From positions 1-10,700 of the forward strand of contig CAJXTZ010000066.1 of NCBI GenBank assembly GCA_913061345.1: a DNA stretch of 10,700 bases. Reading direction: 5' to 3'. Below the pieces are notes generated by a model. The model did not search any database, had not been told where the DNA came from, and saw only the letters and a program-made list of their open reading frames with translations. Position numbers and translations under genes: made by a program. Shown here piece by piece: positions 1 through 6,377 of the stretch. The stretch comes from an uncultured Erythrobacter sp. Lineage in GTDB: Bacteria; Pseudomonadota; Alphaproteobacteria; Sphingomonadales; Sphingomonadaceae. Each line of letters opens with the position of its first letter. Position 1 is the first letter of the stretch.

Positions 1-49
1 ACGAGATCATGCCTAGTCTCGTGGGCTCGGAGATGTGTATAAGAGACAG
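1..49 (+). other. Nextera library adapter (P7 end, i7 index, read-2 primer, Tn5 mosaic end)
   Basis: This is synthetic DNA, not genome. Positions 1-7 match the end of the Illumina P7 oligo. Positions 8-15 (CATGCCTA) match an i7 index, the reverse complement of N706. Positions 16-30 (GTCTCGTGGGCTCGG) are the Nextera read-2 primer part, and 31-49 (AGATGTGTATAAGAGACAG) is the 19-bp Tn5 mosaic end. Genome sequence starts at about position 50. Reading frames that begin here carry the familiar adapter-derived peptides (MYKRQ on +, LLYTSPSPRD on -). Confidence 0.97.
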
Positions 50-255
50 GTGCGCAGGAACCGGCTGGAGACATCGACGAACCGGGCGAGGGCGGCGATA
101 CGGACGAACCCGGCAAGGGCGGCGATACCGTGGAGCCGGGAAAAGGCGGCGATGAATTCCCCGATGGGCGCGAGGATTTTGACGAGCCGGGGCAAAGCCC
201 TTCGGAATTACCGTCGCAGCCACCGCCGGACCTGCCGAACCTCCCGCCGGATTGA
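50..255 (+). CDS. 3' end of an acidic, Gly/Pro-rich protein with nonapeptide repeats (5' truncated)
   Basis: Only the last 67 codons are present, because the gene is cut by the adapter junction. The frame is open from 52 to a TGA at 253-255. It reads AQEPA followed by three copies of a nine-residue unit, GDxDEPGxG (67-147), then a degenerate fourth copy, then a Pro-rich end (PSQPPPDLPNLPPD). The composition is strongly acidic with no hydrophobic segment, so this part is probably a disordered tail or linker. The DUF3297 gene starts 33 bp downstream on the same strand and the two may be co-transcribed. I do not recognise the family, and the missing N-terminus prevents any functional call. The codon-periodic repeat and the GC-rich third positions support real coding. 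Confidence 0.6.
67..147 (+). repeat. Three tandem 27-bp units encoding GDxDEPGxG
   Basis: Units lie at 67-93 (GDIDEPGEG), 94-120 (GDTDEPGKG) and 121-147 (GDTVEPGKG), and a decayed unit GDEFPDG begins at 148. The unit is nine codons long, so copy-number changes keep the frame. DNA identity between units is high but not perfect. Confidence 0.85.
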
Positions 256-288
256 TTTTTGCGTCCGCAGGGCTAGGGGCTGTCAGCC

Positions 289-573
289 ATGAGCGAAGAA
301 ACCAGCAACGACACCCCGCCCGATCATCTTTCGATCGACCCGCGCAGCGAACATTTCGATGCCGACAAGCTGCAACGCGGCGTCGGGATCAAGTTCAAGG
401 ACAGGCAGCGCACCGATATCGAGGAATATTGTATTTCCGAAGGCTGGGTTCGCGTGCAGGCAGGCAAGACGGTCGACCGCAAGGGCCGCCCCCTGACGAT
501 CAAATTGAACGGCCCTGTGGAAGCCTGGTACGAAGACCTTGGTGAAAACCCGCCAATCGCCAGGGCGAACTGA
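289..573 (+). CDS. DUF3297 family protein
   Basis: The protein has 94 residues, close to the usual length of this small family (Pfam DUF3297), whose function is not established. Recognition rests on the conserved run DHLSIDPRSEHFD, then GVGIKF, then EEYCISEGWVRVQAGKT and DRKGRPLTIKLNG. Related proteins I remember share LSVNPRS, EEYCVSEGWVRV and DRKGNPLT. There is no signal peptide or membrane segment, so it is probably cytosolic. The ATG at 289 is preceded by a GGGG-type purine stretch (about 275-278) and gives the family N-terminus. An alternative frame (252-545) is a shadow. The gene is followed within about 35 bp by a strong hairpin terminator. It may belong to an operon with the truncated acidic gene upstream. 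Confidence 0.92.
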   Translation: MSEETSNDTPPDHLSIDPRSEHFDADKLQRGVGIKFKDRQRTDIEEYCISEGWVRVQAGKTVDRKGRPLTIKLNGPVEAWYEDLGENPPIARAN

Positions 574-604
574 ACACCCCCCTTTTTCTCCGATTTGACA
601 AGAT

Positions 605-643
605 AAAGGGCCACCGCCTTACAGGCAGTGGCCCTTTTCTTTT
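605..643 (+). terminator. Rho-independent terminator between convergent DUF3297 gene and nhaA
   Basis: The arms 605-618 and 624-637 form a 14-bp stem with one C-A mismatch and a five-base loop (TTACA). On + the stem runs into TTTTCTTTT, a good T-tract for ending the DUF3297 transcript. On - the same hairpin is followed by TTTAT, so it may also serve nhaA, less ideally. It lies between the two convergent stop codons (573 and 646). Confidence 0.85.
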
Positions 644-645
644 GG

Positions 646-1872
646 TCAGACCACCGGACTGTTGGGATCGTCCGCGATCTCTTCGGGATGCGGCGTCGTC
701 AATCTCAGGATGATGTAGCCCATCAGTGCCGATATCAGCGAGCCGGTGAGGATGCCGATCTTCGCCTCATCACGCAGGAACCGCGCCGCTTCTCCAGATC
801 CGGGGAAGGCGAGTTCGCCGATGAACAGGCTCATCGTGAAGCCGATGCCGCACAGGATCGAGACGCCCCATACCTCAGGCCAGGAACATCCCGGCGGCAT
901 CTTCACGATGCCTAGCTTAACCGATGCCCACACGGTGCTGAATATGCCCACCTGCTTCCCGATCACGAGACCGGCGGCAATGGCCAGCGGCAGCGGATCG
1001 AGCAGGTTTTCAAGGCCCAGCCCTTCCATGCTGACACCGGCATTTGCAAAACCGAAAATGGGCACGACCAGGTAGGCGCTCCACGGCACGAGCGAATGCT
1101 CAACATTTTCGAGCATCGAGTAGCCGTCCTTCGTTTGCAACGGGATGGTGAAGGCAGCCAGCACGCCGGCAATCGTTGCGTGGACGCCGGAGTTCAGCAC
1201 GCAGTACCACAGCACGATGGTGCCGATGACGAACAGTGAAAGGTGGCGCACCTTGGCACGGTTCATCGCCAGCATCACGAGGAAGACACCCAGCGAGATC
1301 AGCAGCCACATGATCTTCGGGTCGCTGTAGAAGATGGCGATGATGGCAACCGCGCCGATATCGTCCACGATGGCAACGGTCAGCAGGAACAGGCGCAATG
1401 ATTTGGGCACGCGGGTTCCCAACAGGCCGATCACGCCCATGGCAAAGGCGATATCGGTCGCCGCCGGGATCGCCATGCCATTCCTGTATTCGGCCACTCC
1501 GCCAGTAACGAGCAGGAAGACCCCGATGGGCGCTGCCATGCCCGCTGCTGCTGCAAGGATGGGAAGGGTGCGCTGCTTGGGATCGGATAGATTTCCACAG
1601 ATCAGTTCGCGCTTCACTTCCAGGCCGACCACGAAGAAGAAGATCACCATCAACCCGTCGTTGATCCACAGGTGTAGCGTGTTCAGGTAGAAAGTGTTCT
1701 TGGGCCAGAGATAGCCGTTGAACAGGTCGAAATAAGCAGGCGCTACGCCTGAATTGGCCACCACCAGTGCCACAACGGCCACGGCGATAAGCAAAATGCC
1801 CTCGAAAGCGTCGGCCTTGAACAGGGCCTTGAAGTTGCGGACGGCGGATCTGATGATGTTGGGTTCTGACAT
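646..1872 (-). CDS. nhaA: NhaA-type Na+/H+ antiporter
   Basis: This is a 408-residue inner-membrane antiporter that exports Na+ (or Li+) in exchange for H+, for pH and salt homeostasis; E. coli NhaA has 388 residues. Hydrophobic segments run through the whole protein. Diagnostic blocks in order are GLEVKREL (83-90), PAATDIAFA with Asp140, IVDDIGA with Asp170 and Asp171, SGVHATIAGV (228-237), FANAGVS (275-281), IGKQVG with Lys306, and LCGIGFTMSLFI (340-351). Asp140, Asp170, Asp171 and Lys306 correspond to E. coli Asp133, Asp163, Asp164 and Lys300, the transport-site residues. The E. coli motif EHVLHPW reads EHSLVPW here, so the His256 position is Val262. The ATG at 1872 is chosen because GGAGAAGGG lies at 1881-1889 and the product starts like other NhaA proteins (SEPNIIRSAVRNFKALFKAD). 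The frame stays open to 1977, but that extension looks non-coding. No NhaR-like regulator is adjacent. Confidence 0.96.
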   Translation of the reverse strand: MSEPNIIRSAVRNFKALFKADAFEGILLIAVAVVALVVANSGVAPAYFDLFNGYLWPKNTFYLNTLHLWINDGLMVIFFFVVGLEVKRELICGNLSDPKQRTLPILAAAAGMAAPIGVFLLVTGGVAEYRNGMAIPAATDIAFAMGVIGLLGTRVPKSLRLFLLTVAIVDDIGAVAIIAIFYSDPKIMWLLISLGVFLVMLAMNRAKVRHLSLFVIGTIVLWYCVLNSGVHATIAGVLAAFTIPLQTKDGYSMLENVEHSLVPWSAYLVVPIFGFANAGVSMEGLGLENLLDPLPLAIAAGLVIGKQVGIFSTVWASVKLGIVKMPPGCSWPEVWGVSILCGIGFTMSLFIGELAFPGSGEAARFLRDEAKIGILTGSLISALMGYIILRLTTPHPEEIADDPNSPVV

Positions 1873-2008
1873 GGCAAAAGCCCTTCTCCAATATCGACGG
1901 TTTATGCAAGCCTGCAAAATGGCCGTGTCCGTGGTCCGCGAGGACTTATTGCCTTTTGCGCCGCAAAGTTTATCCACCAGTGCAAATACTTATCGACGGG
2001 GCGTGGGG
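1873..2008. promoter_or_regulatory. Divergent intergenic region with a 13-bp dyad
   Basis: This 136-bp spacer must carry the start signals of both nhaA (-) and the glycosyltransferase operon (+). A perfect inverted repeat, TTTGCG-C-CGCAAA, lies at 1955-1967, 41 bp from the glycosyltransferase ATG and 82 bp from the nhaA ATG. It could be an operator, but no regulator gene is nearby to match it. AT-rich runs at 1946-1957 and 1966-1973 could hold promoter boxes. I find no box pair good enough to name. Confidence 0.4.
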
Positions 2009-3412
2009 ATGGGCGATAACGCCGCGATGGTGCTGCACTGGCTGGCACTGATCGAACATGAGTTGCTGCTGTTTGCAGGTTTTTTCTTCCTGCTCGGCGC
2101 GCTCGATGAACTGTCGATGGATTTCACCTGGTTTTGGCTGCGTCTCACAGGGCGTGCGCATACGCCTGTCATCAGCCGACGCGATATCCGTCACAGGCAG
2201 CTGTCCGGCCGCGCTGCAGTGCTGGTGCCGACATGGCAGGAGGCGCGGGTTATTGCCGATACGCTGACCCACGCACTGTCCGTCTGGCCGCAGGACAATT
2301 TGCGCATTTACGTTGGCGTCTATCGCAATGATCCCGAAACGCTGGAAGCGGCCGCTCGCGCGGCGCAGGGCGATAGGCGCGTGCGTATTGTCGTGCACGA
2401 CCGTGACGGTCCATCCACCAAGGCGGACTGCCTGAATTGTCTGTACGTGGCGATGCAGCAGGACGAACTGCGCGAGGGGCGCAAAGCACGCATGGTGCTG
2501 CTGCACGATGCGGAAGACATGGTGGACGCAGCCGCGCTTTCCTTGCTGGATCACGCGATAGGCAAGGCCCAGTTCGTGCAGCTTCCGGTTTTGCCCATGC
2601 CACGGGGAGATGCGCGCTGGATTGGAAGCCACTATTGCGAGGAATTTGCCGAAGCCCATGGCAAGTCGATGGTGGTTCGCAATGCCCTGGGCACAAGCCT
2701 GCCTGCTGCCGGTGTCGGTTGCGCGTTCGAACGGCGCATCCTTTCCGATATAGCGCAAAGGTCCGGTCGCAATATTCCGTTCGACGAGGATTCGCTGACG
2801 GAAGATTACGAACTCGGCATCAAGGTGGCGGCGATGGGCGGTACCTCGCGTTTCCTGCGGGTGCGTGGGGGAGACGGGCACCTGGTTGCGACCCGCGCCT
2901 ATTTTCCGGACCAGCTTGGCCACGCCGTTCGCCAGAAAGCCCGCTGGATGCACGGCATCGCCTTGCAGGGGTGGGATCGGCTCGGCTGGACGGGCGGACC
3001 CGGCGAATGGTGGATGCGCCTGCGCGATCGTCGCGGTCCGCTCTCCGCTGTCGTGCTGTTCACAGGTTATACGCTGATGGTGCTGGCCCTGCTGCTGGCC
3101 GGAATGAAAGCCGGCGGCCTCGCCGTACCCTGGCAACCCAGCGGATTGCTGACGGCGCTGCTGGCCTTCAATCTAGCCAGCTTCGCATGGCGCGCTTTCA
3201 TGCGGTTCAACTTTACCAAGGCCGAGTATGGCTGGCGGGAAGGGCTTCGCGCGGTCCTGCGGATTCCAGTGGCCAATGTTATCAGCATCATGGCAGGATA
3301 TCGCGCGCTATTCGCCTATGGCAGGTCATTGCGCGGTGAAGCGCTGCAGTGGGAGAAGACTGCACATGATATCCATCCCGCGCGCGCAGTTGTGGTTGAA
3401 CCGGCGCAATGA
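2009..3412 (+). CDS. NfrB-like processive family 2 glycosyltransferase (short form)
   Basis: This 467-residue membrane glycosyltransferase most likely polymerises a sugar from a nucleotide-sugar donor on the cytosolic face and passes the chain across the inner membrane. An N-terminal hydrophobic segment (about 8-31) precedes a GT2 domain with VPTWQEA (73-79), GPSTKADCLN (134-143), the metal/donor motif HDAED (166-170), TEDYELG (264-270) and the processive QxxRW signature QKARW (309-313). Further hydrophobic segments follow at about 346-366, 376-396 and 418-438. Many stretches recall E. coli NfrB: AGVG, TEDY, YFPD, AVRQK, RDRRG and a terminal TAHD. NfrB has 745 residues and continues into an MshEN-type domain, whereas this protein stops 14 residues after TAHD. 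The start is uncertain: ATG 2009 has GGGG at 1998-2001, and GTG 2003 or ATG 2027 are alternatives. Its stop overlaps the next start (ATGA). Confidence 0.88.
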   Translation: MGDNAAMVLHWLALIEHELLLFAGFFFLLGALDELSMDFTWFWLRLTGRAHTPVISRRDIRHRQLSGRAAVLVPTWQEARVIADTLTHALSVWPQDNLRIYVGVYRNDPETLEAAARAAQGDRRVRIVVHDRDGPSTKADCLNCLYVAMQQDELREGRKARMVLLHDAEDMVDAAALSLLDHAIGKAQFVQLPVLPMPRGDARWIGSHYCEEFAEAHGKSMVVRNALGTSLPAAGVGCAFERRILSDIAQRSGRNIPFDEDSLTEDYELGIKVAAMGGTSRFLRVRGGDGHLVATRAYFPDQLGHAVRQKARWMHGIALQGWDRLGWTGGPGEWWMRLRDRRGPLSAVVLFTGYTLMVLALLLAGMKAGGLAVPWQPSGLLTALLAFNLASFAWRAFMRFNFTKAEYGWREGLRAVLRIPVANVISIMAGYRALFAYGRSLRGEALQWEKTAHDIHPARAVVVEPAQ

Positions 3413-4539
3413 AGGCTGGCAAGTCCGGCAGTCGCGGTTGGCCGCTCGTGTCTTTGGGCCTCGTGCTCGGCGGCTGGGTTCTGCTGCGCGCGGCACTGTG
3501 GGAGGCGCCGTTCCCGCCGGTGATCGCGGCCATCGCGGAAGAAGTGCAGGGTTCGCCTTCGTCCGCTGGCGAGACAGCCGTAAACGGGCAGCCCGGTCCG
3601 GCATTGGTGAGCGATGCTTCGTCGGCGTTGCAACTGATGCCGCATGACCATGATCCGCTGGCGCGTCCGGGCTTCGATAGTCTGTCGGCGCGGGGTGGTT
3701 CTGCCGACGGTCCTGCTGGCTCCGGCGGTACGGAGCGAATCGCCACCCCTGCGGCGCAGTTGATCGGTGCATCGGGCGGCGATAAACAGCGTGAGCGGCA
3801 GACGGCGCTACGCTCCGGTGTCACACCGATCGCGCCGGGCGTAACGAATGCACCCGAAGCGACGAGCGAATTGGCGCAAGGCCCCGGCACCAGACGATGG
3901 TCGGGCGATTTCTGGGCGCTCTGGCGAGAGGATACGACCACTGCCCTGACGTCAGGCCGGCCCAGCTATGGGCGCAGCCAGGCAGGCGCGATCCTGCGCT
4001 ACCACCTCGATCCTCCAAGCGACCTCGCGCCGCGATTGTACCTTCGCGCGACCCGCGCATTGGAGGGCGAACGCGAAACCGACCTGGCGATGGGCGCATC
4101 GGCGCGCCCGATACCTGCCGTCCCCGTGCGCCTTGCAGCAGAAGCGCGGGTAAGCGAAACCGACAGGGGCACTGAAATGCGCGGCGCCGTGTATGCGGTT
4201 ACCGAACTGCCTCCGGTTGCGCTTCCCGCAGGACTGACGGCGGAGGCCTATGTGCAGGGTGGCTACGTGACGGGTGAGTTTGCGACGCCTTTTGTTGACG
4301 GACAGGCGCGGGTGACGCGCGAACTGGCTGGAACGCAGGATTTGCGGCTCATGGCAGGCGCCGCCGCCTGGGGCGGGGCGCAGGACGATGCGCAGCGGCT
4401 GGATATCGGACCCAGCGTGGGAGTCGGCTTTCGCATCGGTCGTGCACGCGGAAGGGTAGCGGCAGACTATCGCATTCGTATCGCCGGCGATGCAGAGCCA
4501 TCTAGTGGCCCTGCGCTCACACTCACGGCAGGATTTTAG
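3409..4539 (+). CDS. Membrane-anchored protein with C-terminal beta-rich (NfrA C-terminus-like) domain
   Basis: The protein has 376 residues. Residues 1-10 are basic, and 11-31 form one hydrophobic segment without a clear cleavage site, so it is probably a signal anchor. Residues 32-165 are Ala/Gly/Ser/Pro-rich and look disordered. From about 166 to 376 the pattern alternates like beta strands (for example LRLMAGAAAWGG and LDIGPSVGVGF) and ends in Phe, as outer-membrane barrel strands often do. The tail GDAEPSSGPALTLTAGF resembles, from memory, the C-terminal region of large NfrA-like TPR proteins of sphingomonads, but no TPR repeats are present here. It starts inside the stop of the glycosyltransferase gene (4-bp ATGA overlap), so the two are probably translationally coupled. 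By analogy with NfrB/NfrA it may help carry the polysaccharide to or through the outer membrane. The coding call is strong and the function is inferred. Confidence 0.8.
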   Translation: MKAGKSGSRGWPLVSLGLVLGGWVLLRAALWEAPFPPVIAAIAEEVQGSPSSAGETAVNGQPGPALVSDASSALQLMPHDHDPLARPGFDSLSARGGSADGPAGSGGTERIATPAAQLIGASGGDKQRERQTALRSGVTPIAPGVTNAPEATSELAQGPGTRRWSGDFWALWREDTTTALTSGRPSYGRSQAGAILRYHLDPPSDLAPRLYLRATRALEGERETDLAMGASARPIPAVPVRLAAEARVSETDRGTEMRGAVYAVTELPPVALPAGLTAEAYVQGGYVTGEFATPFVDGQARVTRELAGTQDLRLMAGAAAWGGAQDDAQRLDIGPSVGVGFRIGRARGRVAADYRIRIAGDAEPSSGPALTLTAGF

Positions 4540-4592
4540 GCAAAGCACGCATTCAACTTCAATCGACCGCGCCTTTGCACTAGGCGCAAGTC

Positions 4593-5507
4593 ATGGATGT
4601 CTATCTCCCCATTGCCAATCTTGCTGTCGACGGTCTCGTGATTGTCGCGCTGGGCGTGGCGACGGGCATTCTCTCCGGCGTTTTCGGAGTCGGTGGCGGC
4701 TTTCTCACTACGCCGCTGCTGATCTTCTACGGCATACCGCCCACGGTTGCCGCCGCATCAGCTGCAACGCAGGTGACGGGCGCCAGCGTATCGGGTGTGT
4801 TCGCCCACAGTCGCAAGCAGGGCGTGGATTACCAGATGGGCGCCGTCACCGTGGCGGGCGGCATGATAGGCGCGTTGCTGGGGGCGGTGATATTCAACCT
4901 GCTGCGTTCGGCGGGCCAGATCGATGTGGTGATCAACGTGCTGTATGTGGTGATGTTGGGCGCGATAGGTGGTTTGATGGCGCGCGAAAGTATCGATGCG
5001 CTACGTAACAGAGCTACTAAGTCCGGCCAGCATCCGGCGAAACGGCGCCACCACCCGATGATCGCCAGCTTGCCCTATCGCTGGCGCTTCTACCGCTCCG
5101 GCTTGTATATATCGCCGCTGGGGCCGCTGATACTGGGTTTGGTGGTTGGCATCCTGACCATGTTGATGGGCGTTGGCGGCGGGTTTTTCATGGTACCTGC
5201 CATGCTCTATATCCTCGGCATGAGCGCCAAGGTCGTTGTTGGCACCAGCCTGTTCAACGTCCTTTTCATCACCATGTTGGTGACGATGGTGCATGCCTTC
5301 ACCACCCGCGCGGTCGATATCGTGCTGGCGGGCCTGCTCCTGGTCGGCTCCGTAACCGGAGCGCAACTGGGCACCAAGATCGCCAGCTTTGCCAAGCCCG
5401 AGCATCTGCGGCTGGTGCTGGCCATGGTCGTGCTGGCCATTGCCATGCGCATGGCGTTCAACCTCGGCGTGCGGCCTGACGAGGTCTATACGGTGGTGCC
5501 GCTATGA
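4593..5507 (+). CDS. TauE/SafE (DUF81) family membrane permease
   Basis: This 304-residue inner-membrane protein belongs to the TauE/SafE family, proposed to export sulfite, sulfoacetate and similar organic or sulfur anions. Two homologous halves are visible. GVATGILSGVFGVGGGF (21-37) and GLVVGILTMLMGVGGGF (182-198) each carry the GVGGG signature, and each is followed by PLLIFYGIP or PAMLYILGM. The halves are joined by a basic, probably cytosolic loop (about 134-170, with KRRHHP and YRWRFYR). Hydrophobic segments fill the rest. ATG 4593 has AGGCG at 4582-4586. The gene lies 53 bp after the preceding gene with no terminator seen between them, so co-transcription with the glycosyltransferase pair is possible. 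It overlaps the next gene by ATGA. The substrate cannot be told from sequence. Confidence 0.92.
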   Translation: MDVYLPIANLAVDGLVIVALGVATGILSGVFGVGGGFLTTPLLIFYGIPPTVAAASAATQVTGASVSGVFAHSRKQGVDYQMGAVTVAGGMIGALLGAVIFNLLRSAGQIDVVINVLYVVMLGAIGGLMARESIDALRNRATKSGQHPAKRRHHPMIASLPYRWRFYRSGLYISPLGPLILGLVVGILTMLMGVGGGFFMVPAMLYILGMSAKVVVGTSLFNVLFITMLVTMVHAFTTRAVDIVLAGLLLVGSVTGAQLGTKIASFAKPEHLRLVLAMVVLAIAMRMAFNLGVRPDEVYTVVPL

Positions 5508-6280
5508 GGTGGCTTGTCACCCTCCTGCTGGCTCTCGCTATCGCCCCGGCTGCGCTTTCCTCGGTTGCGATGGCGCAGGATCGCGATCCGATACTGGTGC
5601 CCGAAATCTCGCAGCACGATATCGTCCTCCGCCAGGGCTTCACCGGCGCGACCCTGCTGCTTTACGGTGCGGTCCTCAATCCCGACGATCGTGATATCGA
5701 GTATGATATCGTGGTTGTGCTGAAAGGCCCGACGCAGCCCATCCAGGTGCGAGAGAAGGAACGGGTCTTCGGAATCTGGATCAATTCCGAAACGACCTCC
5801 TATCGCTCCGTCCCTTCTTTCTACGCCATGGCCAGTTCGCGCCCGGTGCTCGATATCGTGGATGAGCGGACCGCAGCCATTTACGAACTGGGCCTGAGTT
5901 ATCTGCAGCTATCTCCGTCGGGCTCGATCAATCCTGTCGAACAGCGGCGTTTTTCGGAAGGCCTGGTCGACCTGCGGCAGCGCCAGGGGCTTTACGCACA
6001 GTATGACGAGGGCGTGCATATTTCCGAAGGCGTCCTGTACCGCGCGGATATTCCCATCCCATCCAATGTGATTTCCGGGCGCTACGTGGCTGAAACCTTC
6101 GCCATCACCGATGGCCGCGTAATTTCCTCCGCCACTTCGGAAGTGCAGGTTTTCAAGGAAGGGTTCGAACTGGGTGTGGAGGAAGCGGCGAACGACTATT
6201 CCTTTTTCTACGGGTTGTTCGCGGTTGGCCTCTCGGTATTCATGGGCTGGGCCGCAGGCAGGCTGTTCGCCATGGTCTGA
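5504..6280 (+). CDS. Alph_Pro_TM / TIGR02186 family protein, periplasmic with C-terminal membrane anchor
   Basis: The protein has 258 residues, matching a family I remember as TIGR02186 (Pfam Alph_Pro_TM): about 270 residues, restricted to Alphaproteobacteria and of unknown function. Residues 1-24 form a signal peptide (hydrophobic stretch, then SVAMA before Gln25). The body (25-230) is a beta-rich periplasmic domain that begins PILVPEISQHDIVLRQGFTG and includes LLYGAV, VVLKGP and the segment GIWINSE. A single membrane span lies at about 233-254 (SFFYGLFAVGLSVFMGWAAG), leaving only a few residues in the cytosol. The start codon overlaps the TauE stop (ATGA), which implies coupled translation and a joint function. 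It may act as a periplasmic subunit of the TauE exporter. The family call is fairly confident, but the role is inference from gene order. Confidence 0.88.
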   Translation: MRWLVTLLLALAIAPAALSSVAMAQDRDPILVPEISQHDIVLRQGFTGATLLLYGAVLNPDDRDIEYDIVVVLKGPTQPIQVREKERVFGIWINSETTSYRSVPSFYAMASSRPVLDIVDERTAAIYELGLSYLQLSPSGSINPVEQRRFSEGLVDLRQRQGLYAQYDEGVHISEGVLYRADIPIPSNVISGRYVAETFAITDGRVISSATSEVQVFKEGFELGVEEAANDYSFFYGLFAVGLSVFMGWAAGRLFAMV

Positions 6281-6377
6281 TGGACTTGATGAGGTTGCCC
6301 CGCGCGCAATTTATGCGATTTTAACCTCGTCTGGCTATCGCAGGCCAGTATCAACCTGGCTGCGAGAAACCCTTATC
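6281..6377 (+). other. Intergenic leader of the HerA-like gene with nested inverted repeats
   Basis: GATGAGGTT (6288-6296) can pair with AACCTCGTC (6323-6331) through nine pairs including one G-T. Inside it, CGCA (6305-6308) pairs with TGCG (6314-6317) around ATTTA. A further pair, CTGGC (6331-6335) and GCCAG (6344-6348), follows. The first stem is followed by no T-run, so it is not a standard terminator. It could be a structured leader or chance. Confidence 0.25.

Noticed and set aside
35..292. Open frame beginning MYKRQ
   Set aside because: It starts in adapter sequence and is out of frame with the repeat-coding frame that ends at 255.
1100..1909. Second - strand frame inside nhaA
   Set aside because: Out of frame with the NhaA sequence and rich in Arg/His/Pro; NhaA is continuous and complete in its own frame.
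1877..1916. Possible nhaA promoter (TTGCAG then GATATT on -)
   Set aside because: The -10 candidate overlaps the ribosome binding site, leaving almost no leader, and the -35 match is poor.
1873..1977. 35-residue N-terminal extension of NhaA
   Set aside because: The ATG at 1872 has a good Shine-Dalgarno site and gives the family N-terminus; the extension lies in the divergent promoter region and is polar and Arg/Thr-rich.
1754..2008. 85-residue N-terminal extension of the glycosyltransferase
   Set aside because: It would start inside nhaA on the opposite strand and removes the intergenic space; the hydrophobic N-terminus typical of NfrB begins near ATG 2009.
1970..3136. Open frame on - (388 codons) opposite the glycosyltransferase
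   Set aside because: Gln/Arg/Pro-rich shadow without hydrophobic or domain structure; the + strand has GT2 motifs throughout.
6286..6314. Possible sigma70 promoter (TTGATG, 17 bp, ATTTAT) before the HerA-like gene
   Set aside because: The -35 box matches four of six, but the -10 box only three of six; too weak to call.
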